The notes under the pieces: model-generated | The model's database searches: none | What the model saw: the letters and a program-made list of their open reading frames with translations, nothing else | What the model was told of the DNA's origin: nothing | DNA from: Treponema sp. CETP13 | Lineage (GTDB): Bacteria > Spirochaetota > Spirochaetia > Treponematales > Treponemataceae | Assembly: GCA_001885315.1 (NCBI GenBank) | Contig: MLPZ01000007.1 | Span: 84,186-148,185, forward strand | Length of the DNA stretch: 64,000 nt | Reading direction: 5' to 3' | Part shown: positions 43,372 to 53,035 of the stretch, in pieces | Position numbering within the stretch: position 1 is the stretch's first letter | Layout of the letters: every line of letters starts with the position of its first letter | Translations under genes and position numbers: made by a program

Positions 43372-44039
43372 TGAAAGAAATAAAAGCTGTTGCCTTTGAT
43401 ATTGATGGTACATTATATCCTGATTATAAATTGAATTTCCTTGTGATTCCTCATTTCTTAGCCCATATATATTTTTTTATATGTTATGATATTGTACGAC
43501 ACCAATTAAGAAAACATGCCCAATTACAAGATCTTCTCGTTTTTCAGTCACAATTACTTGCAAAAAAACTACATACAACACCTAAACGAGCATATGAAAA
43601 AACAAATGAAATTATTTATAAAGGTTTACGGCCTTATTTTAAAATCATAAAACCTTTTAAATATGTTACAGAGACCTTTGATGCATTTAAAGAGGCTGGC
43701 CTTAAGCTTGGGGTACTTTCTGATTTTCCAACAGAACAAAAAGGTGATATTTGGGGACTCGCACAAAAATGTGACGTTGTTATCGGTACAGAAGAAATTG
43801 GAGCGCTTAAACCTTCTCGATATACATTTGGAGTGTTTGCCGAAAAATTAGGGTGTAAGCCTCAGGAAGTCTTGTATGTTGGAAATAGTAAAAAAAATGA
43901 TATAAAAGGTGCGAAGGCTGCTGGTATGAAAACAGCTTTTGTAATGTCGCCTTGGCGACGTCTAATTCATAAGAAGCTTTCAATTGCAGACATTTCCTTT
44001 AGTAGCTATCGCCAATTGCAAAAAATTGTGTTAGACTAA
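43368..44039 (+). CDS. HAD-family hydrolase
   Basis: 223 aa. Motif I DIDGTLYP (nucleophile Asp), motif II Ser in GVLSDFPTEQ, motif III Lys in LKPSRYTFGVF, and motif IV GNSKKNDIKGAKAAGM identify a haloacid dehalogenase-type phosphatase with a helical cap between residues ~20 and 100. Such enzymes dephosphorylate small metabolites in the cytoplasm. It overlaps the TonB-like gene by 4 nt, so it is co-translated with the envelope operon, though its substrate and its link to that machinery are unknown. Confidence 0.88.
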   Translation: MMKEIKAVAFDIDGTLYPDYKLNFLVIPHFLAHIYFFICYDIVRHQLRKHAQLQDLLVFQSQLLAKKLHTTPKRAYEKTNEIIYKGLRPYFKIIKPFKYVTETFDAFKEAGLKLGVLSDFPTEQKGDIWGLAQKCDVVIGTEEIGALKPSRYTFGVFAEKLGCKPQEVLYVGNSKKNDIKGAKAAGMKTAFVMSPWRRLIHKKLSIADISFSSYRQLQKIVLD

Positions 44040-44069
44040 AGAAAATAAGATTTTCTGGGTGGAAAAAAA

Positions 44070-47000
44070 ATGTTATTGAATATTCTCACAATGACGGTGT
44101 GCTTAACGCTTGTTTTGATTTCTTATCAAATAAATAAGCAGAATAGCTCGCTAGGAAAAGTAAAAAAATTTACTGATAAAGTGTTTGCTGATTTTGACGC
44201 ATATTTTAAAGATCAAACACAAAAGACACAAAATGCAGGAGTTGAACTTGGCGTAAAACAGAGTCAAGCAGTAGCTGCAGTAAAAAGGCTTGAAAATAAT
44301 ATTGAGCTTTTTGATGAACATAGCAATGACATAAATCAACGTATGCGCGTCATTGATGAAATGGGAAAAAGCGCTGAAAAATACGAAAAAAAAATAAAAG
44401 ATCTTATGGAGATGACTGATAGGGTTGAAGAAAACCTTAATCGTATTAGAGTAGCTTCTAAATCATTCAATAAAATATCGCATACAATTGAAGATCATGA
44501 CGTTTATTTACAAAAACTTGATATGCAAATTCCTCAAATTGTACAAAAATTTGCAGTAGAAAATCACAAATCTTTAGATGCTCTTGGTGAAGAGTACAAA
44601 TCTGAGTTAGCAAAAACTAAGGAAGATTTTCTTGATTCAGCAAATACTTCTAATTTACAAATACAAGAGCTAACGGATCAATCTATTCAGAAGATAAATT
44701 TGTTGGTTGAAAATGCAACTGGAAATATTACACAATTAGTCGATAATTCGACGCAGGATTATAGCCAGTTAGCGGCAAATGCAGTCCAAGAATTTTATCA
44801 AGTAACAGACCTTTCTACCCAAACCTATAAACAATTAACAGAAGAATGTAAACAAGAATATAAACAGTTGTCTGCTGGTTCTATAGAAAATTATAAGAAC
44901 CAAATTAGTGGCTCAGAAGATTCCTATTTGCAATTAGCTGATAATGCTAGTAAAGATTTTATCAAACTTACTAATGATTCGAAAGAAGCATTTACAAAAT
45001 TAACTTCGGGAGTTGAACAAAAAATTTCACAAGTTGTGAATAATTCAACTAAAAAAATTACTGAGGTTGCTGTAAAAGCTAAAGAAAATTTCGAAAAATT
45101 AACTGCTGAAGCCGTGTCGGATATTAAACAACTTGGCGAGAATACAACTAATAATGTTTCAGCCTTAACAACAGGGATAGCAGATAGTATTAAAGAAGCT
45201 GCTGGAGAAGCAACAAAAGATTTTAGTCAGTTAACTTCTGAGGCTACTAATAGTTTTAAGAATTTAACAACTAACTCAACTCAAGATTTGAATGTTTTAA
45301 TTACAGCCTCTACTCAATCATTCAATAAATTAGCTGAACGTTCAACAGAAAATCTTAACCTTCTGGTAAGTGAGTCAACCGAAAATATTAACCAACTTGC
45401 AACTGAGTTTAAAGAATTAACTTCTACAAGAATTGCGAATGTAGAGCAGCTTGCAAGTAGTTCGACACAAAATTTTACAGAATTAGTAGCGCAATCAACA
45501 GAAAACATACAAGAGTTAGCACAAGGTTCTGAAGATCACTACAAACAGTTGGTTTCAGGAACAACAGATAAAGTACAAGAAATAGCCGATACTGCAACAG
45601 CAAATATAGAGCAGCTTGCAAGTAGTTCAACTGAAAGTCTTGTACATCTTACAGTAGAATCGACAGAGAGTATTAAGCAATTAACTTTGGATTCTACAAA
45701 TTCTTTTGGACAATTTATTGATGCTTCGAAACAAGATTATAACAATTTAACGAAAGCTTCTGTAGAGAAATATACAATTCTGGCAGATGATTATATTCAA
45801 AAAGTTTCTAATGTATCAGAAGGAATTTTTCAAGATATTACTAATTTGACAGAGGATTCTTTAAATGAAATATCGCAAATTTCATCTGATTCTACAGAAT
45901 CGTATTACAGATTAACAACTGATTCTGTAAAAGAATATAAAAATTTAGCGGCAGAATCGACAGAACAGTTTAAGACAAGTGCAGCTGAAAAAACTGATAT
46001 GTTAAACAAACTAGCTTTTGAGGCAACAAACCACTTTAGTACTTTATCTTCAGAAAGAATAGAACAGTTTAGTTCTCTTTGTTCTGAAGGGTTTGATAAG
46101 ATACAAAATCTTGTAACTGACAGTAGTGAAAATTTAAATATGTTTGTATCTCATAATACAGATAAATTTAATGAACTTGTTGATTCCAGTAGTGAAAAAT
46201 TCCATTCCGAGGTTACTGGTAAAATACAAGAAATTAATGATTTGGTTACAAATGGCTCAAATCAACTAAAGACTCTTCGTGATGTGGCAGTTACTAAAAA
46301 CCAAGAAATTTTACAAGAGATAGATGAGGTTTATAAAAAATCTAAAGATTTTGCTTCTGAAAAAGCAAAAAAATTAGAAGCAGATGTATTTAACAGTTTT
46401 AAAGCAAAAACTGATGAGAGAATTACAATTTATGAAGCTGAACTTCAATCGAGTACAGATACTATTAATGAGTTATTAGAAAATGGTTTAGCAAAGATTA
46501 GGACTGATGTTGAACAGAGTGTGACTGATTTACAAGCAAAACAAGATGTGATTTCTGAACAAAGTGGAAGTCTTGTCGTTGCTTTAGATGCTCGATTCAA
46601 GGAAATAAAAAATACATTTGAACAAAAAATTGAGGCTATGAATAATGATCTTGATTTTGCAAAAAATGAGATAGGAAGTAGAAATACCGAAAAAGCAGAT
46701 AAATTCTTTACTGAAATGGATAAGAGGTTAGATGCTTATAAGACTGACATGGAGTATCGTTTCGAGCGTATAGAAAAGGTAGGTGAGGATATAGATTTAT
46801 TAGAGAGCAATTTTAAGTCTATAATGAAAGTTGCCGAGCAAAATGTATCGGAATCTTTTAACCAGTATAAAATTGGACAAGAGAGCAAAGAGCAAGAATT
46901 CTCCGAAAAATTACAGATCTCTTTTGATCAACTTACTCAAAAAATGTCTACAATAGAAACAGATTTAAATGAGTTAAAACAACATGCGTATGATAATGTA

Positions 47001-48884
47001 TCTGAAAAATTACAGATTTTCCAAGATGACTTTTTTAAAGATTTAAATGTTCGTGGTGAAAAGATAAATGATTCTTTAAGTGAGTGGCAAAATAATCTTG
47101 ATGCCAAAATGGTTGCAGTTACGCATGATTTTGATGACAAAACAACTGCATTGGAAAATAGCTATACCATAGAAATGAAGAAAAGATTAACTTCTTTACG
47201 TGATACATTAGCCGAAAATTCTTCTAAGATAGAAGAAGCTTTTACGCATAAAGAAACAGAAATGGAAGAAAGGTTAAATTCTTTTGATAGCCAAGTGCGT
47301 TCTTTTATGGAGCAAGAAAGAGCTCAAGTAGAAGAGGTTAGAACAGCTGCAAATGAAAAAGTGGTTAAGGAGCTTGAAGCTTATTCAGATTCCCTTCAGC
47401 AACAATTTAAGAAGTATGAACAGAATATTAATAACATGCTTGATGATTTAACCCAAGCTGTAACAGCAAATAAAGAGGATGCAGCCAGATCCATAGCAAC
47501 AACTAAAAATGATATGAATACATGGAGCGAACGTCTTGCTGGCCAATTTGAAGAAGCGAGATTAATGTATAATTCTAGATTAGAGACGCTTAATGAATCT
47601 GCAAATGAAAACATGGCTCAGATACAAGAAACGTTTAAATCTGAAGTCCAGAATTATGTAGAAAAATCTCTCGAAGAAACAGAGACTGTTAATAATAATG
47701 TTGCAGAATTAAAAGAAAGAATTGATTCTGCTCTTAAAGGATATGAGATTCGCTCTGCTGAAATGATTTCTGAATTTAAGAAATCATATGAAGCTATGAG
47801 TAAAAGTTCCCAAAAGATTATTCGAGATGAAAATGCTGATGCTGATAAACGTGTTCGAGAAGTTAGAGCGATTGTGCAAGAAATAGAAGAAAAAACAGAA
47901 GATGCTCAACAAAAAATGCTGCTTAAAATTCAAACTGAAGCTAATAATCTCAAAGTTAATATTGATGATATAGATAAACAGGTAAAAGAATTTTTGACTC
48001 AAACTCAACTTTTTGAGAAAGCAGAAAGTATGCGTAAAAGTTTGGAAGAGCAAATGAAAATACTTGATGTAAACATGAGTAAATATGATAATACTGAAAA
48101 AATCGCTGCAGAGCTTAAAGATCAGTATGATCATTTATTACAAATGGATGAAGATATTAATCATAAAATACAAAAATATATGAACGAACAAGTACGTGTT
48201 GAAAATATTGAATCTAAGTATAATAGACTAATATCTCTTTCTGCTTCTGTAGAACAAAAATTGTCGGAGTTGACAAGTACGAACGATGATTTGCAGGTTT
48301 TTCAAGTAGAAGTACGTAAATTTCAGGATACCTTAGATGAAATTAGTAATAGATATGACAGGCTTGAAAAAAAGAATGCTGTCTTGGAAGGTACAATAGC
48401 AGGGGTAGATAAGTCATTTGAAAATCTCGAAGCTCTCGAAAAACGACTTGTTGAATGTGATGAAAAAACGTATGGAATGCCAGAGAAGGTTAGGGATTTA
48501 GAAGCTAATCTTAATAAGCTTACAGAACATAGTGCTAAACTAAATGAAGTTATGGAAAAAATAGGTTCTTTGGATGATGTACTAGGTGAAACGGATAAGA
48601 AAATAGAAGCTGTCTCTAAAAATCGAGAATGGATTGCAAATACAGAAAAACGTCTTAACGCTATGACAAAAGAAGCAACTGAACAAGTAAGATTGTATGG
48701 GGCTCTAGTTAAAGATAGACGTAATAAAAAAGATGATGTTGGGGCTCCTCCTCCGGCAGTACGTGAAAATGTTATAAAATTAGCACATACTGGTTGGAAA
48801 ATGCAGGAAATTGCAGATAGTTTGCATCTGACACTTGGAGAAGTTGAGTTAATACTTAATTTTTATGCAAGTAATGATAAGTAG
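44070..48884 (+). CDS. Giant membrane-anchored hendecad/heptad coiled-coil protein with C-terminal HTH-like motif
   Basis: 1604 aa. One hydrophobic helix at residues ~2-19 (ILTMTVCLTLVLISYQ) anchors it. Residues ~193-738 are about 49 consecutive 11-residue units with the pattern x-S/A-T-x-D/E/N-F/I/Y-x-x-L-T/A/V-x (for example STQSFNKLAER, STENINQLATE), broken once by a 7-residue insert at 446-452. Eleven-residue periodicity predicts a nearly straight or right-handed coiled coil. From ~740 to ~1540 it continues as Lys/Glu/Gln-rich heptad coil. The last ~45 residues (VIKLAHTGWKMQEIADSLHL, then GEVELILNFY) look like a helix-turn-helix, similar to the C-terminus of DUF6115-like proteins. SD GGTGG precedes the start. 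It is the last gene of the operon. Function unknown. Confidence 0.85.
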   Translation: MLLNILTMTVCLTLVLISYQINKQNSSLGKVKKFTDKVFADFDAYFKDQTQKTQNAGVELGVKQSQAVAAVKRLENNIELFDEHSNDINQRMRVIDEMGKSAEKYEKKIKDLMEMTDRVEENLNRIRVASKSFNKISHTIEDHDVYLQKLDMQIPQIVQKFAVENHKSLDALGEEYKSELAKTKEDFLDSANTSNLQIQELTDQSIQKINLLVENATGNITQLVDNSTQDYSQLAANAVQEFYQVTDLSTQTYKQLTEECKQEYKQLSAGSIENYKNQISGSEDSYLQLADNASKDFIKLTNDSKEAFTKLTSGVEQKISQVVNNSTKKITEVAVKAKENFEKLTAEAVSDIKQLGENTTNNVSALTTGIADSIKEAAGEATKDFSQLTSEATNSFKNLTTNSTQDLNVLITASTQSFNKLAERSTENLNLLVSESTENINQLATEFKELTSTRIANVEQLASSSTQNFTELVAQSTENIQELAQGSEDHYKQLVSGTTDKVQEIADTATANIEQLASSSTESLVHLTVESTESIKQLTLDSTNSFGQFIDASKQDYNNLTKASVEKYTILADDYIQKVSNVSEGIFQDITNLTEDSLNEISQISSDSTESYYRLTTDSVKEYKNLAAESTEQFKTSAAEKTDMLNKLAFEATNHFSTLSSERIEQFSSLCSEGFDKIQNLVTDSSENLNMFVSHNTDKFNELVDSSSEKFHSEVTGKIQEINDLVTNGSNQLKTLRDVAVTKNQEILQEIDEVYKKSKDFASEKAKKLEADVFNSFKAKTDERITIYEAELQSSTDTINELLENGLAKIRTDVEQSVTDLQAKQDVISEQSGSLVVALDARFKEIKNTFEQKIEAMNNDLDFAKNEIGSRNTEKADKFFTEMDKRLDAYKTDMEYRFERIEKVGEDIDLLESNFKSIMKVAEQNVSESFNQYKIGQESKEQEFSEKLQISFDQLTQKMSTIETDLNELKQHAYDNVSEKLQIFQDDFFKDLNVRGEKINDSLSEWQNNLDAKMVAVTHDFDDKTTALENSYTIEMKKRLTSLRDTLAENSSKIEEAFTHKETEMEERLNSFDSQVRSFMEQERAQVEEVRTAANEKVVKELEAYSDSLQQQFKKYEQNINNMLDDLTQAVTANKEDAARSIATTKNDMNTWSERLAGQFEEARLMYNSRLETLNESANENMAQIQETFKSEVQNYVEKSLEETETVNNNVAELKERIDSALKGYEIRSAEMISEFKKSYEAMSKSSQKIIRDENADADKRVREVRAIVQEIEEKTEDAQQKMLLKIQTEANNLKVNIDDIDKQVKEFLTQTQLFEKAESMRKSLEEQMKILDVNMSKYDNTEKIAAELKDQYDHLLQMDEDINHKIQKYMNEQVRVENIESKYNRLISLSASVEQKLSELTSTNDDLQVFQVEVRKFQDTLDEISNRYDRLEKKNAVLEGTIAGVDKSFENLEALEKRLVECDEKTYGMPEKVRDLEANLNKLTEHSAKLNEVMEKIGSLDDVLGETDKKIEAVSKNREWIANTEKRLNAMTKEATEQVRLYGALVKDRRNKKDDVGAPPPAVRENVIKLAHTGWKMQEIADSLHLTLGEVELILNFYASNDK

Positions 48885-48891
48885 ATATACA

Positions 48892-49365
48892 TTATTTAGA
48901 CAGTAAACAACTTGCCCAAGCTTCAATAGCTTGGCAAGTTCCAACTGAACCTAGATGTTCACCCGTTTTTGCTTTTACAAAGATTTGTTCTTCGTTGACA
49001 TTCAGTATTTGTGCTATGTTTTTACATATTTTGGTTCTGTATGGTAAGAATTTGGGTTTTTGTAATGCTATTACGCAGTCAATATTTTCTAAATGCCAAC
49101 CCTTTTCACATACTTGATGCCAGGCAGTATTCAGTAAATCGGCTGAATTTGCATTTAGCCATTTATTATCATTAGGCGGGAAGAATTCCCCTATGTCACC
49201 AAGAGCAGCGGCTCCGAGTAAGGCATCAATAATAGCGTGTAATAAAACATCACCGTCTGAGTGTCCTGCTTCGCCTTTTTCTGAAGGAATATGTACTCCT
49301 CCGAGTATTAGCTGTCTATCTTCTACGAGTCTATGTAAATCATAGCCTAAACCAGTTCTAATCAT
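48892..49365 (-). CDS. ispF: 2-C-methyl-D-erythritol 2,4-cyclodiphosphate synthase
   Basis: 157 aa, standard length. IspF of the non-mevalonate isoprenoid pathway cyclises CDP-methylerythritol phosphate to MEcPP in a metal-dependent homotrimer. Signatures: GLGYDLHRL with the metal-binding Asp-x-His, SDGDVLLHAIIDALLGAAALGDIGEFFPP, and C-terminal KAKTGEHLGSVG. It lies 12 nt downstream of carD on the same strand, so the two are probably co-transcribed; ispD is not adjacent, although fused or paired IspDF and CarD-IspD links are common elsewhere. Confidence 0.96.
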   Translation of the reverse strand: MIRTGLGYDLHRLVEDRQLILGGVHIPSEKGEAGHSDGDVLLHAIIDALLGAAALGDIGEFFPPNDNKWLNANSADLLNTAWHQVCEKGWHLENIDCVIALQKPKFLPYRTKICKNIAQILNVNEEQIFVKAKTGEHLGSVGTCQAIEAWASCLLSK

Positions 49366-49377
49366 GTTAAAGAAAAT

Positions 49378-49980
49378 TTATTCATCGTCATCTGGAAGTT
49401 CAGGATCTGTTGAATCAGAATTTATACTATCTAAGTTATCAAAGATTGTTTCTGGAACTTTTTTTTCATGTTTAATTTCAACTGCTGGTTCTAATCGTGC
49501 ATGAATCATTTGTCCAACTTCTTTCTGTGGCTTTTGAAGCGCAAAAGAAATTTCATCTTCAAGAAGTTTTCGAGCAGAGTCATAGAGTTTTCTTTCTAGA
49601 ATAGGTAATTCTTTTACTTTACTACGGTGATATAAACAACGAACAATTTCAGCAATGTCATTTATAGTCCCTTGTTTTAAAAGATCAAGATTCATTTGAT
49701 AGCGAAGTTTCCAATCAGACGTAATTGGTTCAAAGTCTTCTCCTATCATTTTAAGAGCTGTTTTTGCTTCTTTTTCAGAAACTATAGCGCGAACCCCAAG
49801 TTCTTCGCAACGATCGACAGGGATCATTACAGTCATGTCAGAAACTTCAATATAGACGACATAATATAAAACAGATTTATTCTTAAATTTTTTTTCTGTA
49901 ATTTCAGTGATTGTACCAACGCCCTGACTCGGATATACGATTTTTTGGTTAACCTTAAAGGTTGTATCTTGCTTACTCAT
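49378..49980 (-). CDS. CarD/CdnL-family RNA polymerase-binding regulator
   Basis: 200 aa from the ATG at 49980 (MSKQDTTFKVNQK). Residues ~5-65 form the RNA polymerase-interaction domain shared with Mfd/TRCF (VNQKIVYPSQGVGTITEI); the helical DNA-contacting domain follows (~75-165), and the last ~35 residues are an acidic tail ending DPELPDDDE. CarD-type proteins stabilise open promoter complexes. A strong TTGACC-17-TATAAT promoter lies within the end of the upstream gene, 8 nt before the ATG and without an SD, so the message is probably leaderless. A TTG at 49986 is in frame but improbable. ispF follows. Confidence 0.92.
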   Translation of the reverse strand: MSKQDTTFKVNQKIVYPSQGVGTITEITEKKFKNKSVLYYVVYIEVSDMTVMIPVDRCEELGVRAIVSEKEAKTALKMIGEDFEPITSDWKLRYQMNLDLLKQGTINDIAEIVRCLYHRSKVKELPILERKLYDSARKLLEDEISFALQKPQKEVGQMIHARLEPAVEIKHEKKVPETIFDNLDSINSDSTDPELPDDDE

Positions 49981-49982
49981 AG

Positions 49983-51596
49983 TCAATCATTATAGCATAA
50001 ATTGAGGGTAGGGTCAAAGCTCAGATTCATGACAAAATTGAGAAAATTTGAAGGTTCTTTAAAGTATAGGCTTTTTAAGGGATGAATATCTAAGACATTA
50101 GAATACCATCCTCCGAGTATATCTGTATCGATGCAATCTGTTGCTACAGGGTGAGAAATTGGTACGATTATGCCACTGTCAATTAAAACTTGTTCAGCTT
50201 GTGATAATTTTTTATACCGTGCAGTGGTATCTGTAATGGCAGAGGCTTCTGTAATAAGTTTTTCAAATTCCTCATTTGTCCAATTTGTTTCTCTAAGAGT
50301 TGAGTCTTTTCTAAATAGTTCAAGAAATGCAAGAGGATCTGCAAAATCTCCTATCCATGTATAGGTCAACATATCAGAATCAATAGAATCGAAAGAGTCT
50401 AAATAAGATTCTGGATCACAAAGTTCTATTTCGACAGTAACGCCAATTTTAGCAAGTCCTTCTTTTATAATGTTTGCCTGTTGTTCTGAGTGTTCATAAT
50501 TTGGAATTGCTAATTTTAATGTCAGATTGTCTTCTGCAGAATACCCAGCATTAAGCATCATTTCACTTGCTAAATCAGGATCATAGTCAGTTAATCCTAT
50601 GATGGATGGATAATTTGTGAGAGGAAGAATTAGTGTTGTTGCTAAAACAATATTACCAGATCGTAATTTATTCCAAGGAATAGCGGTTAAAATAGCGTTT
50701 CGTAATTCTGGATCATTCCATGGTTCTCTGTTATCTCTAAAAAACATAAATTCAGTACCATATTGAGCAGATATAATTAATTGTTGTTGATTATATAGTA
50801 AGTCTGTAGAAAAAATACTACTTAACCATTGGGCTTCTCCAGTATTTAATGCCCACGTAGCTGCAGCAGCATCTTCAGTACCTCTAAATTCAATGCGTTC
50901 TATATTTACATTTTTTGCATCATGGTAATTTTCATTTTTTACAAGAACTGTTTTTGTTTTTGTTTCTGATTCAAGAACATATGCACCACTGTAAACATTG
51001 GGTGTTTGAGACATAACGCTAAATGCATGATGAGCTAAAATACTAGAAAAATGGGCAGTAGGTTCTGTTAATGTTATAACTAAGGTAGTGTCATTTCTTG
51101 CATGTATTTTTACTGTTTCAGCAGGGGCCTCTCCTTTTCTATAGGCAGCTGCTCCTTCTACACAATCAAGTAATGACGCAAAAGGAGCTTTTGTTTCTGG
51201 AGCAATTTCAGTTAAAAGAGAGCGTTTTACATCATTTGCTGTTATAGGCGTTCCATCGCTAAAAGTAATATCATCTGGTAAGTAAAAAGTCCAGATTTTA
51301 CTGTTGCGAGATATCTTAAAAGATTTTGCAATTCCTGTTTCTGGTTCTGCGGTAGCGGCATTAAAAGTAAATAAGCCTTCATATAAACCATTTAGAACTT
51401 GGGCATCAGAACTATAATTAGCAGTATGAGGATCTAGATTATAATATCGTGGATATCCTATGATAACTAATGTTTTTTGAGGCTCAGATTCTGTTATTGA
51501 AAGATCTGGTTCATCTGTAATTTCTATGTTTTGTGCTGTACAAATTAACATAGAAATAGAAAGTAGTACAAAAAGAGTTGTTAATTTTTTATTCAT
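49983..51596 (-). CDS. Oligopeptide-binding protein (SBP_bac_5 family)
   Basis: 537 aa, the usual size of OppA/DppA-type binding proteins. Signal peptide at ~1-20 with Cys19 (ISMLICTAQ), which may be a permissive spirochaetal lipobox. Family signatures: YPRYYNLDPHTANYSSD near residue 55, YEGLFTF, DDITFSDGTPITANDVKRSL and a C-terminal YKKLSQAEQVLIDSG. It captures peptides (or another ligand of this broad family) for an ABC importer whose permease and ATPase genes are not in the window. It overlaps the upstream gene by 8 nt, so the two are probably coupled; that partner is uncharacterised. Confidence 0.9.
   Translation of the reverse strand: MNKKLTTLFVLLSISMLICTAQNIEITDEPDLSITESEPQKTLVIIGYPRYYNLDPHTANYSSDAQVLNGLYEGLFTFNAATAEPETGIAKSFKISRNSKIWTFYLPDDITFSDGTPITANDVKRSLLTEIAPETKAPFASLLDCVEGAAAYRKGEAPAETVKIHARNDTTLVITLTEPTAHFSSILAHHAFSVMSQTPNVYSGAYVLESETKTKTVLVKNENYHDAKNVNIERIEFRGTEDAAAATWALNTGEAQWLSSIFSTDLLYNQQQLIISAQYGTEFMFFRDNREPWNDPELRNAILTAIPWNKLRSGNIVLATTLILPLTNYPSIIGLTDYDPDLASEMMLNAGYSAEDNLTLKLAIPNYEHSEQQANIIKEGLAKIGVTVEIELCDPESYLDSFDSIDSDMLTYTWIGDFADPLAFLELFRKDSTLRETNWTNEEFEKLITEASAITDTTARYKKLSQAEQVLIDSGIIVPISHPVATDCIDTDILGGWYSNVLDIHPLKSLYFKEPSNFLNFVMNLSFDPTLNLCYND
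49989..50017 (-). promoter_or_regulatory. Promoter of carD-ispF (leaderless)
   Basis: Minus-strand TTGACC (50012-50017), 17-nt spacer, consensus TATAAT (49989-49994), 8 nt before the carD ATG at 49980. It is embedded in the last codons of the peptide-binding gene. Confidence 0.75.
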
Positions 51597-52998
51597 CTAT
51601 TATCCCGAGTCGTTTCATTTGTGCTTGTTCTTCGATATAAGAAGTATATTCAGCTTTGCGTTGTTTTGTTTTAACTAGAGTATTTTTCATAGAAGTAATT
51701 TCTATAGACCAGTTTTTCAATTTTTCTCGTGTAAGAGGTCGTACAGATACCTTAAAAAAATCAGTTAAAGCTTCAAGTATAACAATAATATCAGTACATT
51801 CTGCTATTTGTTTTGTAATAAAATTTAAAATATCTTCTTCTGATTGAGATTCAATTTTCATAAATCCGGGAGTGTTCCGGACTGAAAAAGAAGAATAAGT
51901 GTTAGCACGTTTTGTAAGTGCAATTACAAGAGAAGAGAAATTGATTAATTTGTGTTTTTTTAAGTGGGTGAGAGGGTCTTCTATAGAAATTCTATATTCA
52001 ACTTTAGGTTTTTCAATATGAAAAGCTTTTCGCCATAAGGAAGAAAGTTTATCCCAAAAACCTTTAGTTTCATTCTCTAATAGCATTTGGTTTTCATTCA
52101 TTTTTTTGAGTATTTCTTCTAATTGGTTTGAAAGAGATCCTAGGGCTCGTACAGTGTTCATTAAGAGTTCTTTTGTATTAACTTGTTTAGTTTTTTTCTC
52201 TGTTTGTTTTACTTTAACTGAAAGTGAATCTAACAAAGTTCTTCTTTTAATTTCTTTTGTAGCAGAAAATTCTTCTTCAGCAATTTCAATTATAAGTTCC
52301 TTATAAAAAGGTTTTTTACCCATTGCGGAAGGGAACGCTTTTTTAATTTGGGAAAAACCGACAGTTTCATTTGGAGCTTTGTTTGAGTAGTTTGGATTTT
52401 TTTCAAGGGCTTTTCTAACTGATGCTTTGTAAACTTGTTTTTGGAATGCTAAAAGTTCTTTGAGTTGAATATTTATTAGTGCAATAGTTTTTTTTGCCAC
52501 TGCGGTAAAGTCATTTAGTACTTTTATAGACATTTGATCAGAACCATTACGAATAACTGCAAATAATTCTGCTAGAGCTCTTGTATTAGGATGTGTAGAA
52601 ACTGGTTGAAGTGAATTCCATTTTATATAGTTATTTAATCGGGATAATGTTTTTATTCTTTCCATCGGAAAATTATTAATTGAAAATTTACAATAATTGC
52701 ACAAATAATCGAGAGATGTTTCGTAATCAGAAAGTCTTTTTCCCATAATAGAGGCTTTATCATTGTCTAGAAAATCTGAGTCGTCTGGTACAAAAATATC
52801 TGAAACATTTCGATCTTTTTTATAAGGATCTTCTATGATTAGTCCCTTTTTTACGAGCATGTTAAACATATTTTTAATTAAGGCATGATAATTTCTGTAT
52901 TCTGTGAGTATTTCATTAAGTCCAATGGTATTGTACCATTGAGCTTTTGTATCAATCTTGTTGTATAATGTCTTATTAAAATTAAAATCTTCTGGCAT
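51589..52998 (-). CDS. Uncharacterised soluble, largely helical protein
   Basis: 469 aa from the ATG at 52998 (MPEDFNFNKTLYNK). An in-frame start at 53178 would overlap the upstream barrel-like gene by more than 140 nt and translates to hydrophobic non-conserved residues, so I reject it. The protein is charged, mostly helical and has a Lys-rich coiled segment at roughly 235-350. No signal peptide, membrane helix or known motif is seen. It lies between an exported barrel-like gene and the oligopeptide-binding gene, overlapping the latter by 8 nt. Function not recognised. Confidence 0.65.
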   Translation of the reverse strand: MPEDFNFNKTLYNKIDTKAQWYNTIGLNEILTEYRNYHALIKNMFNMLVKKGLIIEDPYKKDRNVSDIFVPDDSDFLDNDKASIMGKRLSDYETSLDYLCNYCKFSINNFPMERIKTLSRLNNYIKWNSLQPVSTHPNTRALAELFAVIRNGSDQMSIKVLNDFTAVAKKTIALINIQLKELLAFQKQVYKASVRKALEKNPNYSNKAPNETVGFSQIKKAFPSAMGKKPFYKELIIEIAEEEFSATKEIKRRTLLDSLSVKVKQTEKKTKQVNTKELLMNTVRALGSLSNQLEEILKKMNENQMLLENETKGFWDKLSSLWRKAFHIEKPKVEYRISIEDPLTHLKKHKLINFSSLVIALTKRANTYSSFSVRNTPGFMKIESQSEEDILNFITKQIAECTDIIVILEALTDFFKVSVRPLTREKLKNWSIEITSMKNTLVKTKQRKAEYTSYIEEQAQMKRLGIIDE

Positions 52999-53035
52999 AG
53001 TATTATTATCGGATACTCCCTTTATTAGTATAGTG

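Noticed and set aside
44646..46283. Tandem nucleotide repeat or CRISPR-like array in the coiled-coil gene
   Set aside because: The periodicity is at protein level (11 residues); the DNA units are diverged, with no identical repeats and spacers, so it is coding structure.
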